A DNA stretch of 64,000 nucleotides, taken from Hygrophila difformis (Eukaryota; Streptophyta; Magnoliopsida; Lamiales; Acanthaceae). Below the pieces are notes generated by a model that was not told where the DNA came from, did not search any database, and was given only the letters and a program-made list of their open reading frames with translations. The DNA lies in contig JAOANR010000014.1 in the NCBI GenBank assembly GCA_030278955.1, forward strand, positions 29,463,453 through 29,527,452, in the 5' to 3' direction. The stretch's first letter is position 1. Each line of letters opens with the position of its first letter. The position numbers and the translations under genes were made by a program. Positions 44,131-55,792 of this stretch are shown piece after piece.

Positions 44131-45470
44131 AAATGCTGAAAGGGAGGTTGGCAGTTGGCTTCCTCTTACTCAACAGAACCATCTACTTTGGGTTTTGGTC
44201 CCTAGAAGGAAAAGCATGGTTACACTCGAAGGTAGGGGAGCACCAGGCTCCTTTCTCTTGCTTAGGCGTCTGGATATTTTGGAAAAAAAAGTGTAAGGAA
44301 TTATATGGATGTGAGCAAACCTAATGGGATACACTACAATTGTTAAATATTACCAAAAAAAATGTTGAAACAGTGTACCAAACACAATTGTTAGAATAAA
44401 CGGCTCAGGCCCTCCTTTCACACACGGAAAAAAAATTCCATTTTCTACAACCACAAATAAGAATATGGAAACAATTAATTAAATATTACCATTTTCTATT
44501 ATGTTTACAATTAACTAACCTCGACAATCTGTAAATAAATATGGCATCTTGTTCAGTCAATTTCATTGTTCAGTGGATTCCATTGTTTATCAACATAAAA
44601 TAGCAAAAAACTCTTGATCTGAGAACCAACATCGGATAGCAACATAAATAGCATGCCAAAAATATGTGAATAATGAACAGATAAAAATTCTTTGGAGCAT
44701 TCCTTATAAGAAACCAATATACAACAGGATTGGAAGGTTGAAGGCAAAAATGAGTCAAGTCAAGCAGTTCACCATTCAAGGTTCAAGGCATGCTTCATCC
44801 AACCTATTTCAGAGGCCAAAACATCAATATCAAAGAACACATGTAGGGTGACAAGAGTTTGAGACAATCTTTAACGCATAAAATTCCGCAATTCCCACAA
44901 TGGTGTATTAAATTGAATTGGCCTTGTTGCATTTTGTCAATTCTGTCTTCATTCAAACAAAATCAAGAACCAATATGCAAAGCACTAGCAGACTTCCAAA
45001 GGTCTAACCCAGACTACATCAGTCAAACCATTTTCAACAAATTTCAAACTGAAGAAAGTAGATGTACATTCAGGTTTCTTATATTCCCAATTTAATCAGA
45101 ATAAAAAAACTCCACGTTTTCCTTCTACCTTAAGCATTCTAGTTTTAAGAGAATAAATTTAAACAAGCATAAGTAATTATTATGCGTAGAAAGCAACAAT
45201 TGGCACATAAAGCACAAAAAGAATGCTTGATTTTTAACCAAATTTCCAGATTACCTTCAATGATATTTCTAGGTAGTCTTGCCAGCATAATTCATCTAGT
45301 ACCTTTAATTACCTCTATCTCGCAGTCAAGCAGAATTTGAAACATGTCATTGTTTCCTATCACAGTTAAACAGTTAACCCAATAAATTCCGAGCTCAATG
45401 CCCCCAAGTATTTGCCATAACAAAAAGCATATGCCAAAAAAATCACAGAAATTCCAGAACAAATCCAAAT
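44131..45470. other. Unassigned region
   Basis: No recognisable gene, LTR or terminal repeat. Composition is ordinary AT-rich intergenic or intronic DNA. It is the insertion target of the Sirevirus-like element (the left CAAAT is at 45466-45470). Confidence 0.4.
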
Positions 45471-46133
45471 TGACAGTCCCTTGTGAGTAGGGTGTTAATG
45501 AGATGTATTGACAACACACACAATTGCAGAAATATAAGAACACAATTGTTTGTTGACCCGGTTCGGACCTCCTGTCCTACATCCGGGGGATTCCAATCCA
45601 GGCGAAGATTACTCAACTATGAACAAGAACAAACACAAGATTCGAGACCAATCCTGTTAACTCGATCTAGAAGCTGAATCTCTCCCCCTCAACTTCTAAT
45701 CTCCCTAACTAGAATTACAGAGACAATCTTTGTTGTTCCTTCACCCTGTTGACAACCCTGAATCAAGAATCCTTTAAGCTATATCAAGAAGACTCCCTCT
45801 CCTTGATTTACAACTCGATTTAAATGATATACACTGAATTACAACACAATTCTATCAAGAACAAAAACTCTCAAAACATCTAAACATGAAGAACAAGTTT
45901 TTGGCTCTCTTGAAGTATATCTTCTAAAACGAACACTAAACTCTCTCGGTAGAATATTGAAGATAAAATTGCTTAAAGTAAAGACTGACTCAAAGACTAT
46001 TTATAAACTAAGAACATCTTGGTCTTTGAGTCCAGGTGCTGGTGAAGCTTTGATCTTTAAAACCATAACTGTATCGTTGTTAGAGCGTTGCAACGACACC
46101 CAAATGATTCTGCATGAAATGTTAGTGCCAACA
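45471..46133 (-). repeat. Copy X 3' LTR
   Basis: 663 bp, TG...CA type (plus strand TGACAGTCCC to AGTGCCAACA). TATAAATA on the minus strand at 45998-46005. Identical to the 5' LTR except for about two substitutions (near 45831 and 45957). Confidence 0.92.
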
Positions 46134-46577
46134 ATCTCCCCCTCATTTCATGAAGAGGTTGATTCATCACAAACAGGTCTCAAACCAGTATGATGAATAG
46201 CAGTTCAGAATACCAACCTAACAACAATGGTTAAAAGATCAAGTGCAACAAATGTAATTAACAGATAAGAGTAACACCAGCAAGACAATATCACAAAATA
46301 AGAAGATCGATCAAATAAGTTCATGCAAATCTAGTCCATCAGCAAAATAAACCACAATCATCAGCAAAAGTAAACAAGCATCAGCATCCAAGAGTATCAA
46401 AAATAGTAACCATCAGAAGTAGCATATTAGTTACAGACCCAAATCAAAAAAAATTCAGTTTAGAGTGTACCCCCCTCAAAGTGTTGTCATCATCACCCAA
46501 AAACCACAGTCAGTCAGTCATAGTCAGTCATATTGAGACCATACTTATTGAGACCATACTTACTCCCCCTTGATGAA
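46134..46577 (-). other. Copy X 3' untranslated region with PPT
   Basis: PPT on the minus strand GGGGGAGAT (46134-46142) touches the LTR. A second purine tract of AAGGGGGAGTAAG type lies just after the envelope-like stop (about 46559-46571). A short direct repeat 'ATTGAGACCATACTT' occurs twice near 46531-46560. No gene. Confidence 0.6.
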
Positions 46578-48074
46578 TCAGGCCTCCTCATCATCCTCCT
46601 CTCCAGTGGGTGGAGGATCAAATGAGCCAGGAAGAAGCTTCAACATGTTGTTGTTTTGCTTCCGGATGCGGAGACCAGCATTGATGACAGTAGAAACCTC
46701 CTCATTCTGTCGAAGAATGATAGTCTTCAGGTGATTGACCAACGCAGTGCCGGACAGAGCAGGGCCAAGGAGGATGTCATTATGCATATTTCGTAGGTCA
46801 GTAGAGGGAGTATTCTGCTTGATTGGAATGCGTTCTTCCTTAGGAACTTTGATCCCATTCTTTTTCAGAAAACGGGTAATCAAAGCAGGATAAGGAAGAA
46901 GATCATTCTTGCCAATGGATCCGCGGGTATAACCTAGCATCTTGGAAAGAACAGAGAGACCAAAGTTTGTCATATTTAAATACTTTTCAATGCAAAACAT
47001 GAGTTTACCCATATGAGAAGACACTTGACTGGCGTTGGTTGTTGGAAGGATGTTCGAACTACACAGACGGAAGAGACAGTTGTATTTGAGAGTGAGCTGC
47101 TGAACACGAAGCTGTCCCCTACCAAAAGCAACACTTTTGGTGTTTGAAATCTCATAAGCCACTTCGGCATTTGAGTTTGGCATGTAGCTCGTAACATCAT
47201 CCAGGTTGCTGTTCAGCTGCACCTTTAACAACGCATTGATAACTTGAGGAAAAATCTCCAAAATCTTGCCTCGTATGTAGATCTTCCCTCCGAATGGGGA
47301 TTCAGCATCCAAGACATCAGGATGTAGGTTGGCGTAGAACTCGCGAACTAAGGCAGGAGAGTAGTCCTCTAGTTTAGTAGCCCAGTAGATGAGTTTTGTG
47401 TCTTCCAAAAACTTCAAAAATCCAAGTTCCTTGTAGATTGGATGAGTAAACTGCTCCTCTGGTATGAAATCACGGTTGTTGAGATCTTTGGCAAATTTAT
47501 GTGCTTCTTTGTCGTAAAACCTGTAGTTTAGGGCATCACTAACAGTCATGGGGCCAACTTTCTTTGGTCGTTTCTGTGTTGTCTCGACAGCATGTTGTTT
47601 ATCTTTCCTTTTGCGCGAACGAGTCACAGGGGTACGGGCAACTGGACGATGTTCCGGAGTAACCTCTCGATCAGGTTCGTCGTCCCTCAGTTGTTCGTCA
47701 TCTCCAGTGACAACATCATCAGCAGCGTTTGAGTTGAGCAGATTGTCCTCATCTTCCCAATCAACAGAAAAAGTTTCTTTCTGCGGTGCTGGAAGAGTAG
47801 GTACAGGCGGTGCAGGAAGACCTTCAGCAGGGGGTAAGGACTCAAGAGGTAAAACGTCAGTGACATTCTCATCGGCAGGTTCATCATCGCCATTGTTGTC
47901 AACATTTTCTGCAGACGACGCTCCAGCTTGAGATGTTGAAGGAACTGATTCACTCAGGGCTTGAAGAACTGATGTGACTATTTGAACTGGATCAATAGGT
48001 GACTCAGTATTTGGTGGTATGGACGAATCAGTAGCAGTTTCAGAAGGAGATTTGGGGTTGGAAGAAGATGCCAT
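46578..48074 (-). CDS. Envelope-like / putative plant transposon protein (third ORF)
   Basis: 498 residues, uninterrupted, starting at the ATG at 48074 (a longer frame to 48116 would need GTG). Residues 1-150 are Ser/Pro/acidic and probably disordered. A basic stretch (about 151-173, 'TRSRKRKDK') could be a nuclear localisation signal. Residues 180-480 form a folded-looking domain ('RFYDKEAHKF', 'LVREFYANLHPD', 'VYIRGK'-type block) of the kind annotated 'putative plant transposon protein'. The tail is acidic. No signal peptide or transmembrane helix is evident, so a true envelope role is doubtful. Its place 360 bp after pol on the same strand matches the extra ORF of Sireviruses. Pol here ends in TAA, so the SIRE1-style single-UAG readthrough arrangement is not present. 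The function is unknown. Confidence 0.8.
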   Translation of the reverse strand: MASSSNPKSPSETATDSSIPPNTESPIDPVQIVTSVLQALSESVPSTSQAGASSAENVDNNGDDEPADENVTDVLPLESLPPAEGLPAPPVPTLPAPQKETFSVDWEDEDNLLNSNAADDVVTGDDEQLRDDEPDREVTPEHRPVARTPVTRSRKRKDKQHAVETTQKRPKKVGPMTVSDALNYRFYDKEAHKFAKDLNNRDFIPEEQFTHPIYKELGFLKFLEDTKLIYWATKLEDYSPALVREFYANLHPDVLDAESPFGGKIYIRGKILEIFPQVINALLKVQLNSNLDDVTSYMPNSNAEVAYEISNTKSVAFGRGQLRVQQLTLKYNCLFRLCSSNILPTTNASQVSSHMGKLMFCIEKYLNMTNFGLSVLSKMLGYTRGSIGKNDLLPYPALITRFLKKNGIKVPKEERIPIKQNTPSTDLRNMHNDILLGPALSGTALVNHLKTIILRQNEEVSTVINAGLRIRKQNNNMLKLLPGSFDPPPTGEEDDEEA

Positions 48075-48434
48075 TTGAAGGGGAAGAAAGAAAACTGCAA
48101 CACTCAAAATAAACACAGAGAAGGAAGTAGTGCAGTAATAGAAATGAACAAGATATTTAAAGAGAGGAAAGAGGAGTCGAAACGTTTAACCACGATCGCT
48201 TCAATCGGAGAAACAGCGAAGTAATGATGGCAGTTTTTGAGCGACGTGAGCTGCAGAGGTGAAGGGACGGTTACAGTCGTCACAGTGTGATGATGACACT
48301 CTGCAGACATCAAATCAGAGATTCTCCCAAATCAAATCTTTCTTTTGTCTTTATCTGATTTCCCTCTCTAATGTGCTTGGGCCTGAAGGGTTAGTATACA
48401 AAGAAAAACAAAATGGCCCAAAATATAACTATAT

Positions 48435-51400
48435 TTAGTTTGTATAGAAACTTAGGCCCAGAATAGTTCTAAGCCTATCAAACTTATCTCCCTCCATGGC
48501 TTTGGTTAGGATGTCAGCGCGTTGCTCTGACGACCCTACATGTTGAATGTCACAAATATTTTCTTCAACCAAATCTCTAATGAAATGATACCTGATATCA
48601 ATATGTTTGCTCCTATTGTGAAGTACAGGATTCTTAGAGATGTTTATAGCGCTTGTGTTGTCACACAATACTACAAATTTCTCTTGATGCACTCCATAAT
48701 CTGCCAAAGTTTGCTTCATGCACATAAGTTGAGAACAACAACATGTAGCTGCTATATATTCTGCTTCAGCTGTGGATAGAGCAACTATGTTCTGTTTCCT
48801 TGAGTACCAACTAACCAAATTGTTGCCAATATAGAAACAACCTCCTGTTGTCGAACGTCTGTCATCACAACTGCCAGCCCAGTCTGAATCTGTATATCCT
48901 ATAAGATCCAATGATGACCTTTTAGAATACCAAATCCCAAGTCCAATGGTTCCCTTGATATATCTCATGATTCTCTTAGCTGCTTTAAGATGTGTCTCCT
49001 TGGGTTGAGCTTGAAATCTGGCACATACTCCAGTGCTGTATGAGATATCTGGTCTGGTTGCTGTTAGGTAGAGAAGACTACCAATCATGCTCCTGTAAAG
49101 CTTTTGATCAACATCACAGCTAGAATCTGCTTTAGAAAGCTTCTCATGAATACCCTGTGGTGTTCTTGCTACTTTGCTCTCTTCTAAGTTGAACTTCTTT
49201 AGCATATTGGTTGCATACTTCTCCTGAGATAAGAAGATTCCATCTTTTTCTTGTTTAATCTGTAATCCAAGGAAGTAATGCAATTCTCCAAGCATGCTCA
49301 TCTCAAATTCAGTCTTCATATCATGTATAAATCCATCTCTAAGTTCTTCTGAAGTAGATCCAAAAATGATATCATCAACATAAACTTGAACTACAATGAT
49401 ATGCTTATCTGTGTGTTTGATGAAAAGTGTCTTATCCACATTTCCTCTTGTATATCCGTGGTCAACCAGGAATTTTGACAGCCTCTCATACCAAGCACGA
49501 GGTGCTTGTTTAAGACCATATAAGGCTCCCTTCACTCTATAAACATAGTCTGGATGTTTGTGATCTTCAAATCCAGCTGGTTGAGCTACATAAATTTCCT
49601 CCTTGATTTTCCCGTTCAGAAAAGCAGTCTTGATGTCCATTTGATATAACTTGAAATCTAGATAACAAGCAACAGATAGCAAGATCCTTACAGCTTCCAT
49701 TCTGGCCACTGGTGCATAAGTTTCTCCATAGTCTAAACCTTCAATCTGTGTGTAGCCTTGTGCTACCAATCTAGCTTTATTTCTGACTATGTTTCCATGC
49801 TCATCTTTCTTATTTCTGAAGATCCATTTGGTACCAATGATGTTGATGTTGTCAGGGGGTGGTACTAACTCCCATACAGAGTTTCTTTCAAACTGTAATA
49901 GCTCATCCTGCATGGCAGCTATCCAATACTCATCTTTGAAGGCTTCAGATGCATTCTTTGGTTCCATCTTGGATATAAAGCAGTTCATTCCAGCGAGTTG
50001 CTTGAAATCAACCTTCTTGTTTCTGGTCTGCCTAGGTGCATCCAATTCTCCAATGATATCAGTGTTAGAATGATGCTTCAAAGTTCTTGGTCCTTTTCTC
50101 TTATCTACAACAGCATTGTCAGGTGGTTGTTGCTCTTCCTCAGTATCAACCAAAGATTCTGATTCAATTCCAGTTTCTACATCAGCTTCAGATGTTGGCT
50201 CATGTGTTTCCTCAGATGGTGGATCAAATACAGGAAAATAATGCAGACCATCTCCATATTCAGATAACCCTTTAGCTAGAGAATCTTCAAATAGAACATT
50301 CATAGATTCTATAACTTTCTTACTATCAGTCAGATAAACTCTGTAAGCTCTGGAGTTGTTAGCATAACCCAAAAACAACCCTTTTTCTGATCTGGCATCA
50401 AACTTCTTAAGCTGTTCCCTGTCTCTGTAAACATGACAAGGACAACCAAATGTATGAAAATATCTAACATTAGGAAGTTTATCATACCATATTTGATAAG
50501 GAGTGAAATTTGTCTTCGGCCTCAAAAGAACTCTATTTGAAATATGGCATGCTGTGTTGACAGCTTCTGCCCAAAAGGTCTTTGATAGTGTACTCCAATG
50601 AAGCATAGACCTTGCCATCTCCTGTAAGGTTCTATTCTTCCTTTCTACAATCCCATTTTGTTGAGGAGTCTTTGGGGCAGAGAACTCTTGAGAAATTCCA
50701 TGTTGTTTATAGAAATCAGTAAATTGTTGATTGTCAAACTCTCTCCCATGATCAGTTCTAATCCTTTTGATTTTTCCTTGTTTTTGATTCATGATCTTCA
50801 GGCTTGTGGACTCAAAATACTCAAAGGCTTCATCTTTTGATCTGAGAAAACAAACAAAGGTAAATCTAGAAAAATCATCAACTATCACAAGTACATACCT
50901 TTTGCCATTAAGGCTTTCTACTTCCATTGGACCCATCAGGTCCATGTGAATGAGTTCAAGGCAGTGATTTGTGGTAATTTCATCGACTCGTTTGTGTTGA
51001 GCTTTGGTTTGTTTTCCTTTAGAACATCCTTCACAGACAATTTGAGAGTTGTTCTGTAGTTTTGGCAACCCTTTGACAGCTCCAGAAATGCTCAATTTGT
51101 AGAGAGTTTGATAATTCAAGTGTGCCATTCTCTTGTGCCATAGGCTTGTAAGATCTTCTTTCAAAATCAAAGCCCTGTCTACTGTTTCCTTTAGAACATA
51201 ACAATTGTTAGTAGACCTTTTCCCTGACATGATACCTTTGTAATTTTTAAAGACATAGCAAGTATTCATATCAAATAGCACTAAAGAATTTTCATCACAT
51301 AATTGACTTATGGAGATCAAATTGGTAGTTAGACCATCAACAAAGTAAACCTTAGAGAGATTAGAAAGAACTCCCTTTTCAATTTTACCATAACCAGTGA

Positions 51401-51485
51401 TTTTGCTTTTAGCACCATCTCCATACATCACATCTCCACAGTCTTGTTCTGTGAAATTTTGTAGTATATTTTTGGTTCCAGTCAT
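48435..51485 (-). pseudogene. Copy X pol: integrase, RT, RNase H
   Basis: An open frame of 1,016 codons beginning just after the protease. Contains the pre-integrase HHCC region ('LWHKRMAHLNYQTL', 'CEGCSKGKQ'), an integrase DDE core ('HMDLMGP', 'RTDHGREF', 'NGIVERKN'), RT with 'QMDIKTAFLNG' and the catalytic 'VYVDDIIFG', and RNase H ('GYTDSDWAG', 'STAEAEYIA', 'HIDIRYHF'). It ends 'LSFYTN' and TAA. All catalytic motifs look intact. A 2-bp insertion in an AT repeat near 51484-51488 separates it from the protease frame, so it cannot be read as one polyprotein without a shift. Confidence 0.88.
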
Positions 51486-52255
51486 ATATGCCTAGAGCAT
51501 CCAGAATCAAAATACCACAATGTGTTCTTTTGATGTGCCTGCAAAGATACAACAACAAGACCAAGTGACTGTTGATTAGAATGTTTAGGTATCCAGGCCT
51601 TACGAATCTGGATCTTCTTTTGTAGTTCTAACGTCGGCCAGACAACAGGTCTTCCATTTAAGAGATCTCGAACAATCCTTAAACAAGTGTCTGCTTGATG
51701 ACCAGGTAGACCACAATATATACAATCCCTTGAGTCTTGAGGTGCAATATTGACTTGAATTGGTACATTTCTATAAGCAGCAGCATTGCTTGACTGTTCA
51801 CCAAGATATCCTCCACTAACAAAGTTTCTCTTGGTTGGTTTGAATTTCTTTGCTTTACCTTTCTTCTTGTATCCAATACCTGAAAGATCACCAGGTCTTT
51901 TGCACATAGAAAGAACTGAATCCAATTTATTTTTACCTTTTACCGTTTGAGAGAGTTCATTGCATTTGGCTTGAAGTTGTAGATTTTCTGTGGCCAAACA
52001 TGTCGTTGCATCAGAAAGTTTGGAGCATTCATCTTGAAGTTCCTCAACTTTGAGCTTTGCTAGCTTTAATTCCTTTTGTAATTTGATCTTCTCAGCAGAT
52101 AGATTATCATAAGAAATTCCGAGGTCAGTCAGTTGTGTTAACAACTTCTTATTCTCGTTGAAGGCTGTATCATACTCGAACTTTAACTCTTCATATGCAT
52201 CGGCCAGTTTTGAGTATATTTCACTGATATTACCTGCATCCATAGTCATCTTCAT
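51482..52255 (-). pseudogene. Copy X gag C-terminal coiled coil, second CCHC and protease start
   Basis: 257 codons. A long heptad-like coiled coil ('AYEELKFEYD' through 'LQAKCNELSQTV'), basic linker, CCHC knuckle CIYCGLPGHQADTC, then the retropepsin signature 'WYFDSGCSRH', cut by the frameshift. Upstream, a 2-bp loss near 52240 disconnects it from gag, where copy Y reads continuously. Coiled coils after gag are typical of Sireviruses. Confidence 0.85.
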
Positions 52256-53486
52256 CAGTAGAATAATCTATTGAATTTGTTATACCTGGTTGGGGACTAC
52301 AATCTCGAATAGTCAATGCGATAACATCTTCAGAGTCACTGTGTTGTTCCTCTGTTGCTTCAACATCGCATTCGTCATCACTGAGTGTAGCTTGATAAGC
52401 TTTTCCTTCTTTCCTTTTAGCAGTAGGACATTCCTTTTTGAGATGTCCTTTTCCACCACACTCGTAACAAATAATAGAAGAGAATTTGTCAAATTTCTCA
52501 GGTTCCTTGAGTTTCTTGACATTACTGCCTTTGCCTTCGAACTTCTTAGATCCCTTGGACTGTTGTTTGTCAGAAGTTGAAACACCATGTGAACTGGATT
52601 TCTGAGGCTTGCCTTTCTGTAACTGTCTTGCACTCTTTTCTTGAAGAAATTTGGCCATCCTTCTGGTGATCAAGGATAACTCTTCATCTAAATCATCATC
52701 TGATTCCTCAATCTTTTCAGCCTTTAGAGCAATACTCTTCGATTTTCCTTTGCTCCTTGATTCCAGATGATTCATTTCGTAATTTTGCAAGTTGCCAACC
52801 AATTCTTCTAGAGTCATGGTGTTGGTCTTCTCACTCTCTTCAAGAACTGAGATCTTTCCAGAATACTTAGGCGAAACCGTACGTAGCATCTTGCGAACCA
52901 ATTTTTGTTCATCAAAATGCATTCCAAGCTCTATGCATTGATTAACCACATTTTGAAATCTTTCAAAGTATGTTGAAATATTTTCATCATCTGTCATCTC
53001 CAACCTGTCATATAAGGATTCAACACGATGTAATCGGGTTAGTTTAACATCGGCAGAACCTTCAAACCTGACTTCAAGAAATCTCCACATCTCATAGGCA
53101 TTTTTGCAATTCTTGATCATTCTGTGCTGTGCCTCTTCCATGGCTCCGCTGATCGCGTTCATGGCTGCGTAATTCCCTTGTTTTGCTGCTCTTTCTGCTA
53201 CAGTTAATTCGGCCTTCCTAGCAAGTCGTGTAATCGGTGCAGCAGGTGGTACAGCCGTTGTTGTGGCAGCAGTGGTAGAGGTAGTGTCTGTTGAAGCAGA
53301 TGTCGTCGTCGTTGTCGTGACAACCGCAGGAATTTCAGTCCTTGTTGGTGGTTCCCATGCTTCTTCAACTGCATCCCAGACATCTTCTCCAAGAGCTCTG
53401 AGATAACACTCCATTCTTGATTTCCAGTAGCTAAAATTTTTTCCATCGAAGATTGGTGGACGAAGATGCGAAATTTCCCTACTCAT
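52230..53486 (-). CDS. Copy X gag
   Basis: 418 codons from the ATG at 53486, just inside the primer site. Copia-type gag core ('FDGKNFSYWKSRMECYL', 'MWRFLEVRFEGS', 'YFERFQNVVNQC'), a Thr-rich low-complexity segment, and a CCHC knuckle CYECGGKGHLKKEC. It ends out of frame after 'STDEDD' because of the 2-bp difference from copy Y. Gag forms the particle that packages element RNA. Confidence 0.88.
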   Translation of the reverse strand: MSREISHLRPPIFDGKNFSYWKSRMECYLRALGEDVWDAVEEAWEPPTRTEIPAVVTTTTTTSASTDTTSTTAATTTAVPPAAPITRLARKAELTVAERAAKQGNYAAMNAISGAMEEAQHRMIKNCKNAYEMWRFLEVRFEGSADVKLTRLHRVESLYDRLEMTDDENISTYFERFQNVVNQCIELGMHFDEQKLVRKMLRTVSPKYSGKISVLEESEKTNTMTLEELVGNLQNYEMNHLESRSKGKSKSIALKAEKIEESDDDLDEELSLITRRMAKFLQEKSARQLQKGKPQKSSSHGVSTSDKQQSKGSKKFEGKGSNVKKLKEPEKFDKFSSIICYECGGKGHLKKECPTAKRKEGKAYQATLSDDECDVEATEEQHSDSEDVIALTIRDCSPQPGITNSIDYSTDEDDYGCR

Positions 53487-53522
53487 CTTGAATCTTGAAT
53501 CTCCAGTAGACGTTTGAAGATT

Positions 53523-53535
53523 GGCTCTGATACCA
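53523..53535 (-). other. Copy X primer-binding site
   Basis: TGGTATCAGAGCC on the minus strand, separated by two bases from the LTR end (53538). Confidence 0.88.
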
Positions 53536-53537
53536 AT

Positions 53538-54200
53538 TGACAGTCCCTTGTGAGTAGGGTGTTAATGAGATGTATTGACAACACACACAATTGCAGAAAT
53601 ATAAGAACACAATTGTTTGTTGACCCGGTTCGGACCTCCTGTCCTACATCCGGGGGATTCCAATCCAGGCGAAGATTACTCAACTATGAACAAGAACAAA
53701 CACAAGATTCGAGACCAATCCTGTTAACTCGATCTAGAAGCTGAATCTCTCCCCCTCAACTTCTAATCTCCCTAACTAGAATTACAGAGACAATCTTTGT
53801 TGTTCCTTCACCCTGTTGACAACCCTGAATCAAGAATCCTTTAAGCTATATCAAGAAGACTCCCTCTCCTTGATTTACAACTCGATCTAAATGATATACA
53901 CTGAATTACAACACAATTCTATCAAGAACAAAAACTCTCAAAACATCTAAACATGAAGAACAAGTTTTTGGCTCTCTTGAAGTATATCTTCTAAAACGAA
54001 CACTAAACTCTCTCGGTAGAAAATTGAAGATAAAATTGCTTAAAGTAAAGACTGACTCAAAGACTATTTATAAACTAAGAACATCTTGGTCTTTGAGTCC
54101 AGGTGCTGGTGAAGCTTTGATCTTTAAAACCATAACTGTATCGTTGTTAGAGCGTTGCAACGACACCCAAATGATTCTGCATGAAATGTTAGTGCCAACA
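53538..54200 (-). repeat. Copy X 5' LTR
   Basis: 663 bp, TG...CA. TATAAATA on the minus strand at 54065-54072. Nearly identical to 45471-46133. Confidence 0.92.
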
Positions 54201-54205
54201 CAAAT

Positions 54206-54601
54206 CTTAACCAAGTTCAGTCTTGAAGATCACTCAAGTATCTTTCCCCCCCACCCCCACCCATCCCCATCAGTTAGCACAGTTTATAGCCATTAGAACC
54301 TATTTCCAAGGTTTATGAAATCCACATTCAAAAAATTTAATCATTTAAGTCAGAGAGGGAATTCCCAAAACAATAAGCAAGGTTCCACAAACATATTGTA
54401 GATATCTAAGCAGGTAAACCAAATGCCAATCCCCTATCATGCTTCTTCCCAAACACAACAAACTAAATCCCCAATGTGAAAGGGAGCGGGGTTGGGGTGC
54501 ATGACTTAGTCAGGTCTAGCGGGGGTAGGTAAGACTTTTCTTATAGTGATTTTAACATATTGGTTAATGCTTAGTTTTAGGATTATATTTTGTATAATAT
54601 G
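54206..54601. other. Spacer, nothing recognised
   Basis: AT-rich with a C-rich patch at 54245-54268. It continues the sequence interrupted at 45470. Confidence 0.4.
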
Positions 54602-54603
54602 TA

Positions 54604-54859
54604 CTCCCTCCGTCCCATCTTAGATGTCCTGTTTGTCTTTTTAACACTGTTTATTGTTTAACTTTGACTCAATATTATTGTAATATAATTGAAAAAAATA
54701 GTCGAGTTTGATCTTGTTAGACTCGTTTAATTGTATATTTTTCGAATATATATTTTAAATAATTTTTATTTTTATATATTTTGAGATATTAACGATTAAA
54801 AAGGTGCATTGGATTATGTGTAGAAGTCAAATAGAACATCTTAATTGGGACAGATGGAG
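54604..54859. mobile_element. Stowaway-type MITE, 256 bp
   Basis: TA duplication (54602-54603 and 54860-54861). Ends CTCCCTCCGTCCCATCTTAG and, inverted, CTCCATCTGTCCCAATTAAG. Non-coding. Same family as the eroded copy in the copia leader (10080-10290). Confidence 0.88.
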
Positions 54860-54893
54860 TATATAATTTGAGATATTAACCATTATAATATAC

Positions 54894-55134
54894 TCCCTTC
54901 GTTTCTTTTTTTCTTGTACTATTTAGTGTTATGCTACTATTCACACTTTTTACTATAGTATACAAGTTAAAATATAGAAAAGTGTGATTTTATTAGATTC
55001 GTTTCGTCTTATAATTTTTAAATATAGAGCTTTTAGATTTTTTACTTGTACCGAACATGAGTTATTAATGATTTTAAATGTGCATTGAACTGTGTGCTGG
55101 GTGGGTCGTAACAAGAATGAAAAAACGGAGGGAG
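54894..55134. mobile_element. Stowaway-type MITE, 241 bp
   Basis: TA duplication (54892-54893 and 55135-55136). Ends CTCCCTTCGTTTCTTTTT and, inverted, CTCCCTCCGTTTTTTCATTC. Same subfamily as 4195-4461. Confidence 0.85.
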
Positions 55135-55136
55135 TA

Positions 55137-55645
55137 TTATATAGCTTGCACATTACAATTAAGTCAAGTGTTGGAACAAAGAGGGGGTATGAGATTAATA
55201 TATAACATTTATTTTGAATGTTAAAAAAATTATTATTATTATTAAATAGGCGCACCAAAAGAATTTCTTGAATTGAGTAATCATTAAAAATTGACTTGTT
55301 AATAAGGAACTAATTTAATAAATTCAAATATTTAAAACTAACAATGAACATGACTAAAATTGATCAAAAGAGGATGAGGAATTATCATAATAGTCATATC
55401 CCCCGATTCCAAATCTATAAGTTGGAGAGTTCGATTACCACCTGGCCTCTATCCCTCTCTTTTATCTCTTTGCAATTTGTGTTACTTCCACCACCATTTC
55501 CTAGCCTGTATAAGCTGTTCAGAAGAAAAAAATATTAAAACTAGTATATTTTGCCGGCACTTTGTACATGGGCGTTATTCTTTATTTTTAATTTTCAAAT
55601 TAAAAGAATAATTTGATTAATGTAAGTAATATAGGATAAATTATT
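55137..55645. other. AT-rich spacer, nothing recognised
   Basis: No gene or terminal repeat seen. Short open frames near 55344-55538 lack any motif. Confidence 0.4.
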
Positions 55646-55792
55646 CATTACAAGAAAATCGCAGGGGGGTGACACAAGGTGACGAATGCCATCGTCTAAA
55701 ACTGTCGTTTGCTGGATTTTGTCATCTTATTCGTTGCGTCGTACACCAGGCGACGAAAGGATTCGTTGTCTTCTGTGAAAATTTTTATACTG
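55646..55792. mobile_element. CACTA-derived MITE, decayed, 147 bp
   Basis: Ends CATTACAAGAAAATCGCAG and, inverted, CAGTATAAAAATTTTCACAG. ATT duplication at 55643-55645 and 55793-55795. The interior has the same GACGAA / CGTCG motifs as 3890-4048, so it is the same family with a mutated CACTA end. Confidence 0.7.

Larger units (their letters stand above)
45471..54200 (-). mobile_element. Sirevirus-like Ty1/copia element, structurally complete (copy X)
   Basis: 8,730 bp with LTRs of 663 bp, target duplication CAAAT on both sides (45466-45470 and 54201-54205), a tRNA-Met primer site (53523-53535) and a PPT (46134-46142). Order on the minus strand: gag, coiled-coil/CCHC, protease, integrase, RT, RNase H, then an envelope-like ORF. 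The extra ORF after pol and the coiled-coil gag extension fit the Sirevirus (SIRE/Maximus) group. The two LTRs differ at about two positions, so insertion is recent, although gag-pol carries two frameshifts. Confidence 0.92.

Noticed and set aside
44553..44851. Short open frames on both strands in the unassigned region.
   Set aside because: No domain, codon bias or homologous copy elsewhere in the window.
47548..47931. An open frame opposite the envelope-like gene.
   Set aside because: Antisense shadow of a compositionally biased Ser/acidic region, present in copy Y only in pieces.
46578..48074. A genuine viral-type envelope glycoprotein.
   Set aside because: No signal peptide, transmembrane segment or cysteine pattern is visible; 'envelope-like' refers only to position in Sireviruses.
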